A stretch of DNA of 64,000 nucleotides from Boseongicola sp. SB0665_bin_10 (GCA_009838075.1 VXSG01000087.1:62001-126000); one strand, 5' to 3'. Shown: positions 48,331-57,940, counted from the stretch's first letter. Notes: generated by a model from the letters alone, not told the origin. Numbers and translations: made by a program.

Positions 48331-49590
48331 TCAGACCTCTTCCCAGGGGAAGCTGTCCAGCCGCTCGGCACCGTCTTCCGTGATCAGGACCTGGGTTTCG
48401 AGCTTGACGCTCTCTGACCCTTCCTCTCCGATCAGGCTTTCAACGCAGACCACGTGGCCCGGTTCGAACTGCCCGGACATGGCGCCTTCGTCGAAATCCG
48501 CATGCAACGGCACCACGGGCCATTCGTCTGCCATGCCGACGCCGTGCACGGCCAGCGAGTAGCGGTATTCGACATGCCTCGCCGGAATGCGCCAGCTCCT
48601 GGCGTTGAACTCCTCAAATGACAGGCCCGGTTGCAGCAGCGCCAGATTGTGATCGATCTGGCTCAGCGCAGTGGCATAGAGCCTCCTTTGCCGGCCCGTC
48701 ATCGGGACGTAGCCACAGGTCCAGCTGCGCGACAGGTCCGCGCAATAGCCATAGGGCCCGATCATGTCCGTATCGAACGCGATCATCTCGCCCGCCTGGC
48801 ACGGGCGGTCAGAACATTCCCTGTACCAGGGGTTGGTGTTGGGCCCGCAGGTCAGCAGCTTGGTTTCGAGCCAGTCACCGCCCGAGCGGGCGTTCTCGAA
48901 ATGCAGATGCCCCCAGAGCTCGCGTTCCGTCACCCCGGGAAGGGAGTTGTCATAGATTCGCGCCATGCCTGCCTCGCAGACGCGAATGGTCCAGCGCATC
49001 AGCTTGATTTCGTCGGCCGACTTTATCGCTCGCGCCATTTCGGTCAGCCTTGTGCCTTCGACATATTCCAGTTGGCGCGCCTGAAGGGCCAGCAGCGGAG
49101 CGCCGTCAAGCTTGTCGATGGCGATGCGCCTGTTGCCGCCGCCATGAACTTGCAGCAACTCCGTGATCTCGTCCGCCCAACGCGCCATGTGGCGGGGCGA
49201 CTTGTCGCCCTTGGCCATGAAGGTCCACGATGTGGAGTTCCGCAATTCGTCGATGCCCGGGAGGCCGTCATTGAGGTGCTCGCAGCCCTTGAACTCGAAC
49301 ATGACCGCGGGCCCATCCGTCACGATCAGCGCGTAGCGCATCGGGTTGTGCGCGGTCCAGACCTGCATGTTCGAACTGTCGAAGGCGTAGCGGATGTTGA
49401 TCGGATCGTAGAGCAACAATGCCGCGACATCGGCCCGCGCCATCGCCTCGCGAAACCGACCCAGCCGATAGGCGCGGGCCCGGTCCAGCACTTCCGGCGC
49501 GACCGGGCTGATCAAGGGCCTGTCTGCGCCCTCGCCGTTCAAATAGGTCAGCTTGCGCTCGTCTCTGAACAGAGGCGGCATCTCGGTCAT
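48331..49590 (-). CDS. M24-family DddP-like protein (candidate DMSP lyase)
   Basis: A 419-residue pita-bread-fold protein resembling DddP, the roseobacter lyase that releases dimethylsulfide from DMSP. From the ATG at 49590, metal-site residues line up as Asp273, Asp275, Asp285 (MIAFDTDMIGPYGYCADLSRSW), His349, Glu384 and Glu398; the DddP catalytic Asp is matched by Asp355 in HGVGMADEWP, and the pocket Tyr by Tyr344. Other shared segments are YDPINIRYAFDSSNMQVW and TCGPNTNPWYRECS. It could instead be an M24 hydrolase for another small zwitterion. ATG at 49581 with AGGA upstream is an alternative start. It follows the oxygenase gene on the same strand. Confidence 0.75.
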   Translation of the reverse strand: MTEMPPLFRDERKLTYLNGEGADRPLISPVAPEVLDRARAYRLGRFREAMARADVAALLLYDPINIRYAFDSSNMQVWTAHNPMRYALIVTDGPAVMFEFKGCEHLNDGLPGIDELRNSTSWTFMAKGDKSPRHMARWADEITELLQVHGGGNRRIAIDKLDGAPLLALQARQLEYVEGTRLTEMARAIKSADEIKLMRWTIRVCEAGMARIYDNSLPGVTERELWGHLHFENARSGGDWLETKLLTCGPNTNPWYRECSDRPCQAGEMIAFDTDMIGPYGYCADLSRSWTCGYVPMTGRQRRLYATALSQIDHNLALLQPGLSFEEFNARSWRIPARHVEYRYSLAVHGVGMADEWPVVPLHADFDEGAMSGQFEPGHVVCVESLIGEEGSESVKLETQVLITEDGAERLDSFPWEEV

Positions 49591-49642
49591 TCCTGCACCG
49601 GCTCCTCGGCAAGCCGGCGAACGCTGCGCAAGTCGGTCGTCG

Positions 49643-50431
49643 TCAAGCTGAACGGCCATAGAACCCGATCCGCTCTTCGTCCGAAAACGTGACGCCAGGC
49701 CTGTCGTAGTAGGAAAACACGGCGATCATCCGTTCCCGGTTTCCGCTGATCCTGGTTACGCGATGCGGGGTGTTGATGCCGCGAAAGACGTTCAGCGTGC
49801 CAGGTGTCGGCGTGACCACCCGCAGGTCCGGATCCTCGTTCCGCAACAACCTGGCAACGCCGTCATAGTTGGGATTGTCCGCAGTGCGCAGATCGGTGCG
49901 ATACTCGAAGTCACCGCCGTCTTCCGGCGCCTGCAGGAGCAGCGTCGTGGTGAACTCGGAGCGGTCGAAATGCCAGTTCAGCGTTTCGCCCTCGTAATAG
50001 GCCATGACATTGATTCGTGCGAGGGGATCGTCCATGGCAAAGAGCGCCCGCTTGCCCATCGTCACCGCCAGAAAGTCCACCAGCGGCGGCCAGGCGTAGA
50101 TCTCGGTGACGGGGCTGGCGCCCAGTTGATCCGCGCACAGCGTGTGATTGACCGTCTGAAACCGTGTCAATGCGGGATGATCCGGAGCCAGGTCCGGCAG
50201 CTCCTTCTTGAAATAGATGTTGTGCACCCGGCTGTGGGTAAAGCCTTCGCTGGCCATGGTCGACCTGAGGCCTTCGGCAGCCGCCTGCGCGACCTCCGGC
50301 TTCAGAAACCCCTCGAGATTGTACATGCCATGCGCGGCCAGGTCGGCGCGGCACCGCTTGATCAAGGCTTTGCACGCATCGCTGTCAGGCCGGTCGATCG
50401 GATAGGTCTCAATGTCAAGCAGGTGCCGCAT
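49643..50431 (-). CDS. 2-oxoglutarate/Fe(II)-dependent oxygenase, HalD/ArpA-like
   Basis: A 262-residue cupin-fold oxygenase. The iron triad is visible as His154 and Asp156 (LNWHFDRSEF) and His223 (INTPHRVTRISGNRERMIAVFSYYDRPG), with an arginine 9-11 residues later for 2-oxoglutarate. The sequence resembles the HalD/BesD group, but an Asp rather than Gly at the second position predicts hydroxylation rather than halogenation. The ATG at 50431 follows no other gene closely. It lies 52 bp upstream of the DddP-like gene and likely shares its transcript. Substrate unknown; free amino acids are typical in the group. Confidence 0.8.
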   Translation of the reverse strand: MRHLLDIETYPIDRPDSDACKALIKRCRADLAAHGMYNLEGFLKPEVAQAAAEGLRSTMASEGFTHSRVHNIYFKKELPDLAPDHPALTRFQTVNHTLCADQLGASPVTEIYAWPPLVDFLAVTMGKRALFAMDDPLARINVMAYYEGETLNWHFDRSEFTTTLLLQAPEDGGDFEYRTDLRTADNPNYDGVARLLRNEDPDLRVVTPTPGTLNVFRGINTPHRVTRISGNRERMIAVFSYYDRPGVTFSDEERIGFYGRSA

Positions 50432-50824
50432 TCCAGGATTTCCCCCAGCAGTCAAAGGACGGAACTTCCGACTCCCCACAACAAGAAAACGGGATCGTCT
50501 GGCAGCGAGTCGGATTGATACTTGATTCCAGCGCTTCTGGGCCATGTTCTACCTTTGCGCAACTTCCTTCGCCAGCCTGATCATGCATTCCATTGCCCAA
50601 AGCCGATCCGTCACGCCAGCTTCACCGTTCGAGGTCACGCGCAGCATCCGTCGCGTTCGGCAAGCTCTCGCGCGGTTGCGGTGATCGCCACTGGCGCGTC
50701 ATGCCGGGCGATGCGCGCACGGTGCCTGGATCCGACGAAAGTGAAACCGTGAAGTTCGGAATCGGCAGGACGCATCACGGCTCTTCACCGTCCGGCGCTG
50801 GACCAGGCCGGCGTGGGCTCGCCC
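50432..50824. other. Intergenic region upstream of the oxygenase gene
   Basis: About 390 bp with no credible coding region. It lies after map and before the oxygenase gene, both on the minus strand, so the oxygenase/DddP-like promoter is expected here. No operator or promoter was clear by eye. Confidence 0.4.
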
Positions 50825-51637
50825 TCAGTGCCAGGTCGGGTGAAACTTGCCGGCGGGAGACATCGTGAAGATGTCGCAGCCGCCATCGGTGACGCCGACC
50901 GAATGCTCGAACTGCGCGGAAAGCGACTTGTCCCTCGTGACGGCCGTCCAGTCGTCTGCCAGGATCTTGGTTTCGGGCCTGCCCAGATTCACCATCGGCT
51001 CGACGGTGAAGAACATGCCGGGCTCCAGCACGGCACCCGTTCCCGGCCGCCCGAAATGCAGAACGTTGGGCGGGGCATGGAACAGGCGGCCGAGACCGTG
51101 GCCGCAAAAGCCCTGGACCACGCTCATCTGGTGCGCCTCAACGTAGGCTTGGATGGCATGGCCGATATCGCCGAACGTGTTGCCGGGCCTGATTTCCTCG
51201 ATGCCCCTCATGAGCGCATCATGTGTCACCTGGATCAGGCGCTCCGCCCTTCGGGAGAGCCCGCCCGCGACGTACATCCGGCTCGTGTCTCCATGCCAGC
51301 CGTCAACGATCACGGTCACGTCCACGTTCAGGATGTCCTTGTCCTTGAGCCGCTTCTTCCCGGGAATCCCGTGGCAGACGACGTGATTGACGCTGATGCA
51401 ACTGGCGTGCTGGTAGCCCTTGTAGCCGATCGTGGCCGACGTGGCGCCCGCCTCGTCTATCATCCGCATTATCGCCCTGTCGATTTCACCAGTGGCCGTG
51501 CCCGGCTCCACCAGCGGAGCAATCTCGTCCAGGATGCGCGCGGCGAGCGCGCCGGCGCGGTGCATGCCGGCAAGGTCCCCGGATTCATGAATGCGGATGC
51601 CGTCCTTGGTCAGACGGCCCTTGCTGTGGTCGTACAC
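50825..51637 (-). CDS. map: Methionine aminopeptidase, type I
   Basis: A 270-residue metallo-aminopeptidase removing initiator methionine. Metal ligands are visible in NVDVTVIVDGWHGDTSRMYVAG (two Asp), GHGLGRLFHAPPNVLHFG (His) and FTVEPMV and SAQFEHSVGVTDGG (Glu residues). GYKGYQHASCISVNHVVCHGIPG is the family segment with the substrate His. GTG at 51637 is preferred because AAGGA lies 6 bp upstream; the open frame beyond it runs into sfsA. It follows sfsA on the same strand. Confidence 0.95.
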   Translation of the reverse strand: MYDHSKGRLTKDGIRIHESGDLAGMHRAGALAARILDEIAPLVEPGTATGEIDRAIMRMIDEAGATSATIGYKGYQHASCISVNHVVCHGIPGKKRLKDKDILNVDVTVIVDGWHGDTSRMYVAGGLSRRAERLIQVTHDALMRGIEEIRPGNTFGDIGHAIQAYVEAHQMSVVQGFCGHGLGRLFHAPPNVLHFGRPGTGAVLEPGMFFTVEPMVNLGRPETKILADDWTAVTRDKSLSAQFEHSVGVTDGGCDIFTMSPAGKFHPTWH

Positions 51638-51693
51638 GGGACATCCTTCCTCTTCTCGTCCGCCATATAGTGCCTTCCGAAGAAAACCGCCAG

Positions 51694-52419
51694 TCATCTG
51701 CTGGCCACGGCCTGTTCGAAAACCGGCAGTTCGGAAGCGATTTCGACGCCCTCCCGCGTGATCTTCGTTCCATGGCACATCGTCTCAACGCCAGCCGCGC
51801 AAGCCCGGTCGAACGCGACACCGTAGCCAGGATCCAGGTCACGAGCCAGGGCAAACCCGGCACAGTCCGTCCTCTGCACGACATACAGCATCACCGCCCG
51901 GAATCCTTCTGCCACCATGGCCGAGAGCTCGGCCAGGTGCCGTGCGCCTCGCGCGGTCACGCAATCCGGAAATTCCGCCAGATCTCCGGTGCGGTTCAGA
52001 TGCACGTTCTTCACCTCCACATAGGCGTCGGGCAATCCGGGCTCCCCGAGGAGAAAGTCCACGCGGCTGTTGGCGCCGTAAGGGACTTCGCGCCGGACGT
52101 TGCCGTATCCGGAAAGGCCTTGGACATGTCCGGCAGCCAGCGCCTCCGCAACGATCCGGTTCGGCACCGAGGTATCGATGCCCGCGAGATGGCCGCCCCT
52201 CAATTCGACCAGGCGCCAGCCAAAACTCAGCTTCTTTCTCGAATCGTCGTTTGGTTCAAGCCAGACACGCATGCCCTCGTCGGCAAGCCCCAACATCGAC
52301 CCCGGATTGGGGCAATGAGCCACCACGGTGCGACCGTCCTTCTCCAGTTCCACGTCCGCGAGAAACCGCTTGTAGCGTCGAATCAGGCGACCCGGCACCA
52401 AAGGCGTTTGAAAGCGCAT
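51694..52419 (-). CDS. sfsA: Sugar fermentation stimulation protein homologue SfsA
   Basis: A 241-residue SfsA family protein, a nuclease-fold DNA-binding protein of unclear physiological role. MRFQTPLVPGRLIRRYKRFLADVELEKDGRTVVAHCPNPGSMLGL is the family start; SRVDFLLGEPGLPDAYVEVKNVHLNRTG contains the PD-(D/E)xK-like Asp and Glu-x-Lys; FPDCVTARGARHLAELSAMVAEGFRAVMLYVVQR follows. ATG at 52419. It diverges from the CinA-like gene (47 bp apart) and precedes map. Confidence 0.95.
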   Translation of the reverse strand: MRFQTPLVPGRLIRRYKRFLADVELEKDGRTVVAHCPNPGSMLGLADEGMRVWLEPNDDSRKKLSFGWRLVELRGGHLAGIDTSVPNRIVAEALAAGHVQGLSGYGNVRREVPYGANSRVDFLLGEPGLPDAYVEVKNVHLNRTGDLAEFPDCVTARGARHLAELSAMVAEGFRAVMLYVVQRTDCAGFALARDLDPGYGVAFDRACAAGVETMCHGTKITREGVEIASELPVFEQAVASR

Positions 52420-52466
52420 GCCCCGGGCCCTATACCGGCATAGGGAGAGGGACAAGGACTGACCCC

Positions 52467-53198
52467 ATGGCCAACCCAACCGCCGCCATGCTGGTGATCG
52501 GCGACGAGATACTATCCGGACGCACCCGTGACTCCAACATGCACCACCTCGCCGGCAGGCTGACCGAGGCCGGGATCAATCTCACGGAAGTGCGCATGGT
52601 TGCCGATGACCGCATGGCAATAGTCGAGGGTGTAAGGGCGCTTGCACGGAAACATGACCACATTTTCACTTCGGGCGGCATCGGGCCGACGCATGACGAC
52701 ATAACGGCCGACTGCGTGGCCGAGGCCATGGGCGCCTCCATCGATGTCCGCCCGGATGCGCGCGCAATCCTTCAGGCGCACTATGATCAACAGGGCATCG
52801 AAATGAACGAGGCCCGGCTGCGCATGGCGCGGGTCCCGGAAGGCGCCACGCTGATCAAGAACCCGATCTCTGCCGCGCCCGGGTTCACGATCGGGAATGT
52901 CCATGTCCTGGCGGGAATTCCGGCAATCTTCGAGGCAATGGTCGCAAGCATTCTGCCGACGATTTCCGGAGGCGACCCCGTGCTGTCCGAGAGCATACGG
53001 ATTGATCGGGCCGAGGGCGACATCGCCGCCCGGTTGAACGAGCTCGCGGAGGCGTTCGCGCATCTGAGCTTTGGTTCCTACCCCTTCCGGCGGAACGGCG
53101 AGTACGGTGCGAATGTCGTGATCCGGGGCACGGATCCCCAACAGGTCAACCATGCTGCGGCGCAATTGCGGGCCGCGTTCGGAGACGACGCATCGTGA
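52467..53198 (+). CDS. CinA-type molybdopterin-binding domain protein
   Basis: A 243-residue protein consisting of the MoaB/Mog-like domain of CinA without the C-terminal amidase. AAMLVIGDEILSGRTRDSNMHHLAGRLTEAGINLTEVRMVADD and HIFTSGGIGPTHDDITADCVAEAMG are the domain signatures. CinA-like proteins act on NMN or ADP-ribose; short forms like this are of uncertain activity. ATG at 52467 directly follows a weak GGACAAGGA region. Confidence 0.92.
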   Translation: MANPTAAMLVIGDEILSGRTRDSNMHHLAGRLTEAGINLTEVRMVADDRMAIVEGVRALARKHDHIFTSGGIGPTHDDITADCVAEAMGASIDVRPDARAILQAHYDQQGIEMNEARLRMARVPEGATLIKNPISAAPGFTIGNVHVLAGIPAIFEAMVASILPTISGGDPVLSESIRIDRAEGDIAARLNELAEAFAHLSFGSYPFRRNGEYGANVVIRGTDPQQVNHAAAQLRAAFGDDAS

Positions 53199-53646
53199 CG
53201 GAACCTGCTTCAGGACGTCCGAAACCCCGGCGCGAAGGCAAAGCGGTCCCGGCGTCCTCTTCCAAGGCCGGACAGCGAAGGTGTCGCGGCAGCCAAGGCG
53301 GAACTCGGCGTGCACCCGTGACTCGTTTCGCGGCGGCAAGGCTTGCGGCAGAGTCGGAAGCGACCTTTCCCATGCGGGACGACGAGACTGCAGTCCTGGG
53401 CGGCAATGCCACGTCGATTGCCCGTTCCGCATGTCCGCATGCATTGTCGCTGATGCCTGCCTCGCCGCGAATGGAGCCAGGCGAGACGCACGCATGCACC
53501 ACGGTGGCACGGGCGTCCAGAAACTCCGTCCGCAGGCTGGTCCATGCAGGCACTTGCAAGGTCAGCATCGCCAAGCCGCGTCACGGGAGCGCAGAACTGG
53601 CGACGGCCCGGCTGCCAAGCGGCTCTCATGCGAGCAGTACGATTTC
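53199..53646. other. Region between the CinA-type and OmpA-domain genes
   Basis: About 450 bp. A frame of 151 codons opens with GTG overlapping the previous stop, but its residues are mostly Arg, Ser, Ala and Pro without a recognisable fold, so it is not called. No RNA or repeat was recognised. Confidence 0.4.
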
Positions 53647-54582
53647 GTGAGACTTGCGCCAATCATAGGCCTGGTCATTGCAGCGCCGGCGTCGGCGCTT
53701 GAGCTTGCGCTTCCCAACGCGGTGACCGTTGCCATCGAGACAAGCGACGCCGCAAGCGTCCGCCTGCCCGAGGCTCCCTGGTCGCCAGGCACGATCGTCC
53801 CTGGCACCGAGGGTGCAATCCGAAAGACGGTGCTCAAGTTGCCCGATGCGCAGTGGACCACTCTCCAGCTAATCGGGCCGCTGCGCGACGAGCTGGAAGA
53901 GGCGGGATATGTCCAGGTCTTCGCCTGCGCGGACGCGGAGTGCGGCGGCTTTGACTTCCGCTTCCAGCTCGATCTGATCGGCGAACCGGACATGCATGTC
54001 GATCTCGGGAACTACCGCTACCTCTTGATGCGGCATCCGTCGAAAGAGCCTCGTTCCGTCGCCCTGGTTGCATCGCCGACAACCAGCGCAGGCAACATTC
54101 ACGTCACGGAAGTTTCCAGCGCTCGCTTTCCCGAGGTGGAGCCGGGTGCAGAAGACGTCGCGACGGAAACGGAAGGGGATGCGGGTCACGCCACGCAGGA
54201 GCCCGGCACGCTGGCTGCGTCCTTGATGGAGAGTGGTCACGTCGTGCTCGACGCGCTTGAATTCGGCTCTGGATCCGCCGACCTGGGAAACGGGCCCTAT
54301 CCCGTGCTGGCGGAACTCGCGGCCTGGCTGCTGGACAATCCGTCGGCCCGCATTGTTCTGGTGGGGCATACCGATTCAATGGGCTCCCTTGAGACGAACA
54401 CCACACTTTCGCGCAGAAGGGCGGAGGCCGTGGCGGATCGGCTGATCGAGGCGTTCGGCATCGAAACAAGCCGACTCGAGGCAGCCGGCGCCGGATACCT
54501 GTCGCCGATCGCATCGAACCTGACCGAGACGGGACGGACCGCGAACCGTCGCGTGGAGGCAGTCTTGATCTTCGTGGAATGA
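53647..54582 (+). CDS. OmpA-domain cell-envelope protein
   Basis: A 311-residue exported protein. A short signal peptide (VRLAPIIGLVIAAPASA) is followed by a unique region of about 170 residues containing a Cys pair (FACADAECGGFDF), and a C-terminal OmpA peptidoglycan-binding domain: HVVLDALEFGSGSADL, LLDNPSARIVLVGHTDSMGSLETNTTLSRRRAEAV, and YLSPIASNLTETGRTANRRVEAVL. The start is GTG at 53647; the open frame is longer upstream but lacks a signal sequence in that form. It probably anchors the envelope to the wall. Confidence 0.87.
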   Translation: MRLAPIIGLVIAAPASALELALPNAVTVAIETSDAASVRLPEAPWSPGTIVPGTEGAIRKTVLKLPDAQWTTLQLIGPLRDELEEAGYVQVFACADAECGGFDFRFQLDLIGEPDMHVDLGNYRYLLMRHPSKEPRSVALVASPTTSAGNIHVTEVSSARFPEVEPGAEDVATETEGDAGHATQEPGTLAASLMESGHVVLDALEFGSGSADLGNGPYPVLAELAAWLLDNPSARIVLVGHTDSMGSLETNTTLSRRRAEAVADRLIEAFGIETSRLEAAGAGYLSPIASNLTETGRTANRRVEAVLIFVE

Positions 54583-54740
54583 CGTTGCGTTGCGCGTGCA
54601 TGCGCCCGCCCTGCGCGGTGCAAGCTGGCAACGGCGTGCAGTGAATGCGCCGCGTGCCGGACTCGGACGCCGCGTTCCCCCGTGACGCCGCCCGTGATGG
54701 CGTGCTATACATCGAACACGCCTTGATGGAGGAATTCGCC

Positions 54741-55262
54741 ATGTTGAATGTCCACATGCCGGTGATGAGAAGGGCGCTCCCGGCAGCCGTCGCGCTGGTC
54801 GTCGCATCAGGTGCGGGAAACGCGACGGAGAGAGCGTCGGCGGAGATGATGAACGCGAACGGGGAATCCGTGGGCTCGGTCATGCTGCGCGCCACCCCGC
54901 AAGGCACGCTCCTGCATGCGATGCTCGAGAATCTGCCGGCTGGCGCCCATGCCTTCCACGTCCATGCAGTAGGTGTCTGCGAGCCGCCGTTCACATCCGC
55001 CGGCGGCCATTTCAATCCGGGTGAGGCCAAGCACGGAATCGAGAACCCCGAGGGCATGCACGCGGGCGACATGCCCAACATCCACGTGCCGGACTCCGGG
55101 GTGCTGGAGATAGAGGTGCTGAACACGCTGCTCAAGCTGGATGCCACGTTGTTCGACGCCGATGGCGCGGCCATCGTGATCCACGACGGGCCGGATGACT
55201 ATGTTTCCGATCCAGCAGGTGCGGCAGGCCCTCGCATCGCCTGCGGCGTCATCACGCAATAG
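54741..55262 (+). CDS. sodC: Cu/Zn superoxide dismutase
   Basis: A 173-residue periplasmic superoxide dismutase. After a signal peptide (to about residue 26), copper/zinc ligands appear in AFHVHAVG (two His), SAGGHFNPGEAKHG, MHAGDMPNI (zinc His and Asp) and VIHDGPDDY (His). The structural disulfide is VGVCEPPF with PRIACGVI. ATG at 54741 has GGAGGA 7 bp upstream; earlier starts at 54726 or 54645 lack that. It protects against extracellular superoxide. Confidence 0.94.
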   Translation: MLNVHMPVMRRALPAAVALVVASGAGNATERASAEMMNANGESVGSVMLRATPQGTLLHAMLENLPAGAHAFHVHAVGVCEPPFTSAGGHFNPGEAKHGIENPEGMHAGDMPNIHVPDSGVLEIEVLNTLLKLDATLFDADGAAIVIHDGPDDYVSDPAGAAGPRIACGVITQ

Positions 55263-56268
55263 CGCAAGCCGCCCATTTTGCTGCGGGAATTGCACGATCC
55301 GCACGTGCACCGGGTTTTCCCGGCCCGTTGCGATTGTGCCCCTTGCCGGAATCGGTCTCCCGATCGGTGGCGGCAAATGGACCGGTCACCGCGACATGAA
55401 CCCGAACTTGCGTGCATGGCCATGACCCGCCGGACCGGGATGCATGTGATTCACTGACGAAACAGCGACCAATGTCAGGTTTGCCGTCTTGCGCATGCTT
55501 GGCGACAAGGGCGGAGGGACGCACCGGCCCGTCCGTGCACGCATGAACAGGTACGCAGAGCGTGACGCGTGTGTGCAGAGCCTGCTGCCGGGCAGGCTCC
55601 GCCTCGCACCCGACGCGATCGCGGCCCGGCATGCGCCGGACCGCGCTGTCATGGATCCAGGAACCGGACATGATCGCCGCGAACCGGAAGGCGGTCGGCA
55701 AAGTCAGGGCAAGTCTTCCGTGCGACGTGAGCACGCCACCGGCGAATGAGGCGACTCCCCGGCCAAGCCTTGCGGTGACCAAGGCTTGGAATGCCATGAT
55801 CGATCCCCGTGAAACGGCAAAGAAACCGTTTCTTCGATTGCCCGGACTCCTCCATGGCGGTGCATTTCCGGCCGCCGCAACTCATGCGGGGAAGCGCGAC
55901 CATCGGCGGTTCACGGAAACCATGGCGGGCCGCGTTGCTGGCGCGAACGTCATCCACTTCTTCGAAAGCAGGTTCGAGGTACTGCACTTTCCTGCCTCGT
56001 TTCTGTCCTAAAGTCCTTGTTTCCCAAAAGGGCATCACGCGACAATCGGGTTGCCAGGGTCAGATTCCCGGACGCGACGGCCCTGAACCGGTCCGGCGCA
56101 AGTGTTGAAGGTCTGTGCGCAAAGTGATACGTCGGTGCAGACGGACGACTGAAATCGGCGCTTGGCTTCGATGGACCGGTAGTTGGAAGGAATCAGATAG
56201 TCGTCAGAACTGGCTGACATGGACTCGAATTGCGTGCCAATCATCCACCCAACCAGCGGCAGTCACAC
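55263..56268. other. 1-kb region without a recognised gene
   Basis: Frames open here on both strands (up to about 180 codons on the minus strand) but none shows a family motif or signal peptide. A small hairpin CCGGG-TTTT-CCCGG occurs about 50 bp after the sodC stop and may help end sodC transcription. The rest may hold the MpaB-family promoter and decayed sequence. Confidence 0.4.
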
Positions 56269-57453
56269 ATGAATTCCCCCACGCAGAACGCAGCGGACAC
56301 GATTGACGTACCTTCGGCTTATGCCGAAGGCTACAAGAACGCACGTCGTTTCGACAATGCGCTGGCCGACAACTATGTCCGGCACACCACGATCGGCGAC
56401 CCGGCGCTCGATCCGGTGATGGATGAGATCTATTCGCTGCATCCCGCGAAGCTTCACAAGTTCGTCGGAGCAGGAATCGAGCGGCGGGAAGCGGAACTGC
56501 GGGACGCGCCGGAGCCGCTTCGACAATTTTTCGCCGATTTCCAGGAGCCGGAATGGCTGGACCACAACGCCTTTCAGCCTGGTGTGCGCGCCTTTCACGC
56601 CAATGCGGACCTCATGCTGGTGGCGTTCGTCGCAGGCGTCCTGGTCGAAGGGTTTGCGACGCTCATAGCCAAGTCGTTCGCCATGACCGGCCGTGTTGCG
56701 GCCACCAAGAGGCGCCTCCAGCAGAACAACCGCCAATTGCTCGAGATCTTCTTCCCCGGCGGCCTGCAGCGGAACGGGGACGGCTGGAAGCTCTCGACCC
56801 GCGTACGCTTCGTGCATGCCCGGATCAGGAGCTTGCTGGCAAGGCACGACGAATGGGACAGAGAAGCCTGGGGCACGCCGCTGAGCGCGGCCCATCTCGG
56901 ATTTGCCATTTCGGTCTTTTCCAAACGGCTCCTGGACTATTCCCAATTGGTGGGCGCGTCCTTCACGGAAGAGGAAGAGGCAAGCATTCTCGACGTCTGG
57001 CGCTATGCCGGCTACCTGATGGGCATTCCCGAATCGATCCTTTACGAGGACGGCGCGGAGGCGGACATGATTCACCGGATTGCGAACATGTGCGAGCCGC
57101 CGCCCGATTCGGATTCGGCAGCGATGGCGAACGCGCTGATCTGCGCCGTTCCCGGGATCGTGGACATCAAGGACGAAGAAGAGCAAGAGCAGGTCATCGC
57201 CCTTGCTTACAAGCTTTCTCGCGCGCTCATAGGGAACGATCTTGCCGGGCACTTCCAGTATCCCCAGGTCCGGACATTCGGAACCTTGTTCGCGTTCCGC
57301 ATGAAACAGCGCCTCCAGCGCTACCTGAAGAGCGGGCTGATGGTCAGGGCGGACAATTTCAGCCAGCTTCTCCAGATTTCCGTTTATGAAGAGAGCGGTC
57401 TTACCTACAATTTGCCCGACCACGTCAAGCACGAGCAGTCGCACCCGTGGTAG
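56269..57453 (+). CDS. Oxygenase MpaB family protein (DUF2236)
   Basis: A 394-residue helical protein of the MpaB/latex-clearing-protein family. Typical segments are FHANADLMLVAFVAGVLVEGFATLIAKSFAMTGRVAATKRRLQQNNRQLLEIFFPGG, VRFVHARIRSLLARHDEWDREAWGTPLSAAHLGFAISVFSKRL and DVWRYAGYLMGIPESIL, with the conserved His and Tyr positions that bind haem in characterised members. Function here is unknown. ATG at 56269 is the first good start; no ribosome site is strong. Confidence 0.82.
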   Translation: MNSPTQNAADTIDVPSAYAEGYKNARRFDNALADNYVRHTTIGDPALDPVMDEIYSLHPAKLHKFVGAGIERREAELRDAPEPLRQFFADFQEPEWLDHNAFQPGVRAFHANADLMLVAFVAGVLVEGFATLIAKSFAMTGRVAATKRRLQQNNRQLLEIFFPGGLQRNGDGWKLSTRVRFVHARIRSLLARHDEWDREAWGTPLSAAHLGFAISVFSKRLLDYSQLVGASFTEEEEASILDVWRYAGYLMGIPESILYEDGAEADMIHRIANMCEPPPDSDSAAMANALICAVPGIVDIKDEEEQEQVIALAYKLSRALIGNDLAGHFQYPQVRTFGTLFAFRMKQRLQRYLKSGLMVRADNFSQLLQISVYEESGLTYNLPDHVKHEQSHPW

Positions 57454-57940
57454 GCGGCGCGGAATTCCAGCCCAATCCCCCCGCGGGCGAGGTGCCGGTC
57501 CGAACCATCAGGGCAGCCCTCACTGAACGGATCACGGGAATTCGCGATTAGCCGTTTCGGGCTTATGCGTCCTGCCGCCGCCAAGCCTCGTTGAAACTGG
57601 CCGACATCTCGGGATGTCCGAGGCGAACGATGATTCGGTCGATCGAGCAATCGCAAGTTCCGCCAATGTCATGGATGGTCGGATCTTCATTTCCGGAATT
57701 TTGCAAACCCATTGCCACCAGCTCGATTGCTGAATCTTGGCGGGACCCGACATGCAACGGTCCCGGCGTGTCACGGCAGCGACGGGACTTCCACGGGAAT
57801 CCGCGCCCGTCGGCGTGCACCAAACCCCCGATGAGCCTGATTCCCGCGCCGCCACTCCGCCTGGGCGGACTCGCCCAACCCTCCACGCGGCATCGCCAGC
57901 TTGTCGAGCATTTCCTTCGGCACGGCCTGGAGGAAACTGC
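57454..57940. other. Region between the MpaB-family gene and the gltD stump
   Basis: About 490 bp without a supported gene. A minus-strand frame ending MSASFNEAWRRQDA has no recognised relatives. The right edge merges into the gltD fragment, so part of this stretch may be the foreign sequence that replaced the rest of gltD. Confidence 0.35.

Noticed and set aside
48331-49590. Reading the M24 protein as ectoine hydrolase or plain prolidase
   Set aside because: The NIRY-x-x-DSSNMQVW, GPNTNPWYRE and HGVG-x-x-DEWP segments fit DddP better, though assay would be needed to settle it.
53195-53650. Possible 151-codon gene overlapping the CinA-type stop
   Set aside because: GTGA overlap is suggestive, but the protein is a mix of Arg, Ser, Ala and Pro with no secondary-structure pattern or relatives recognised.
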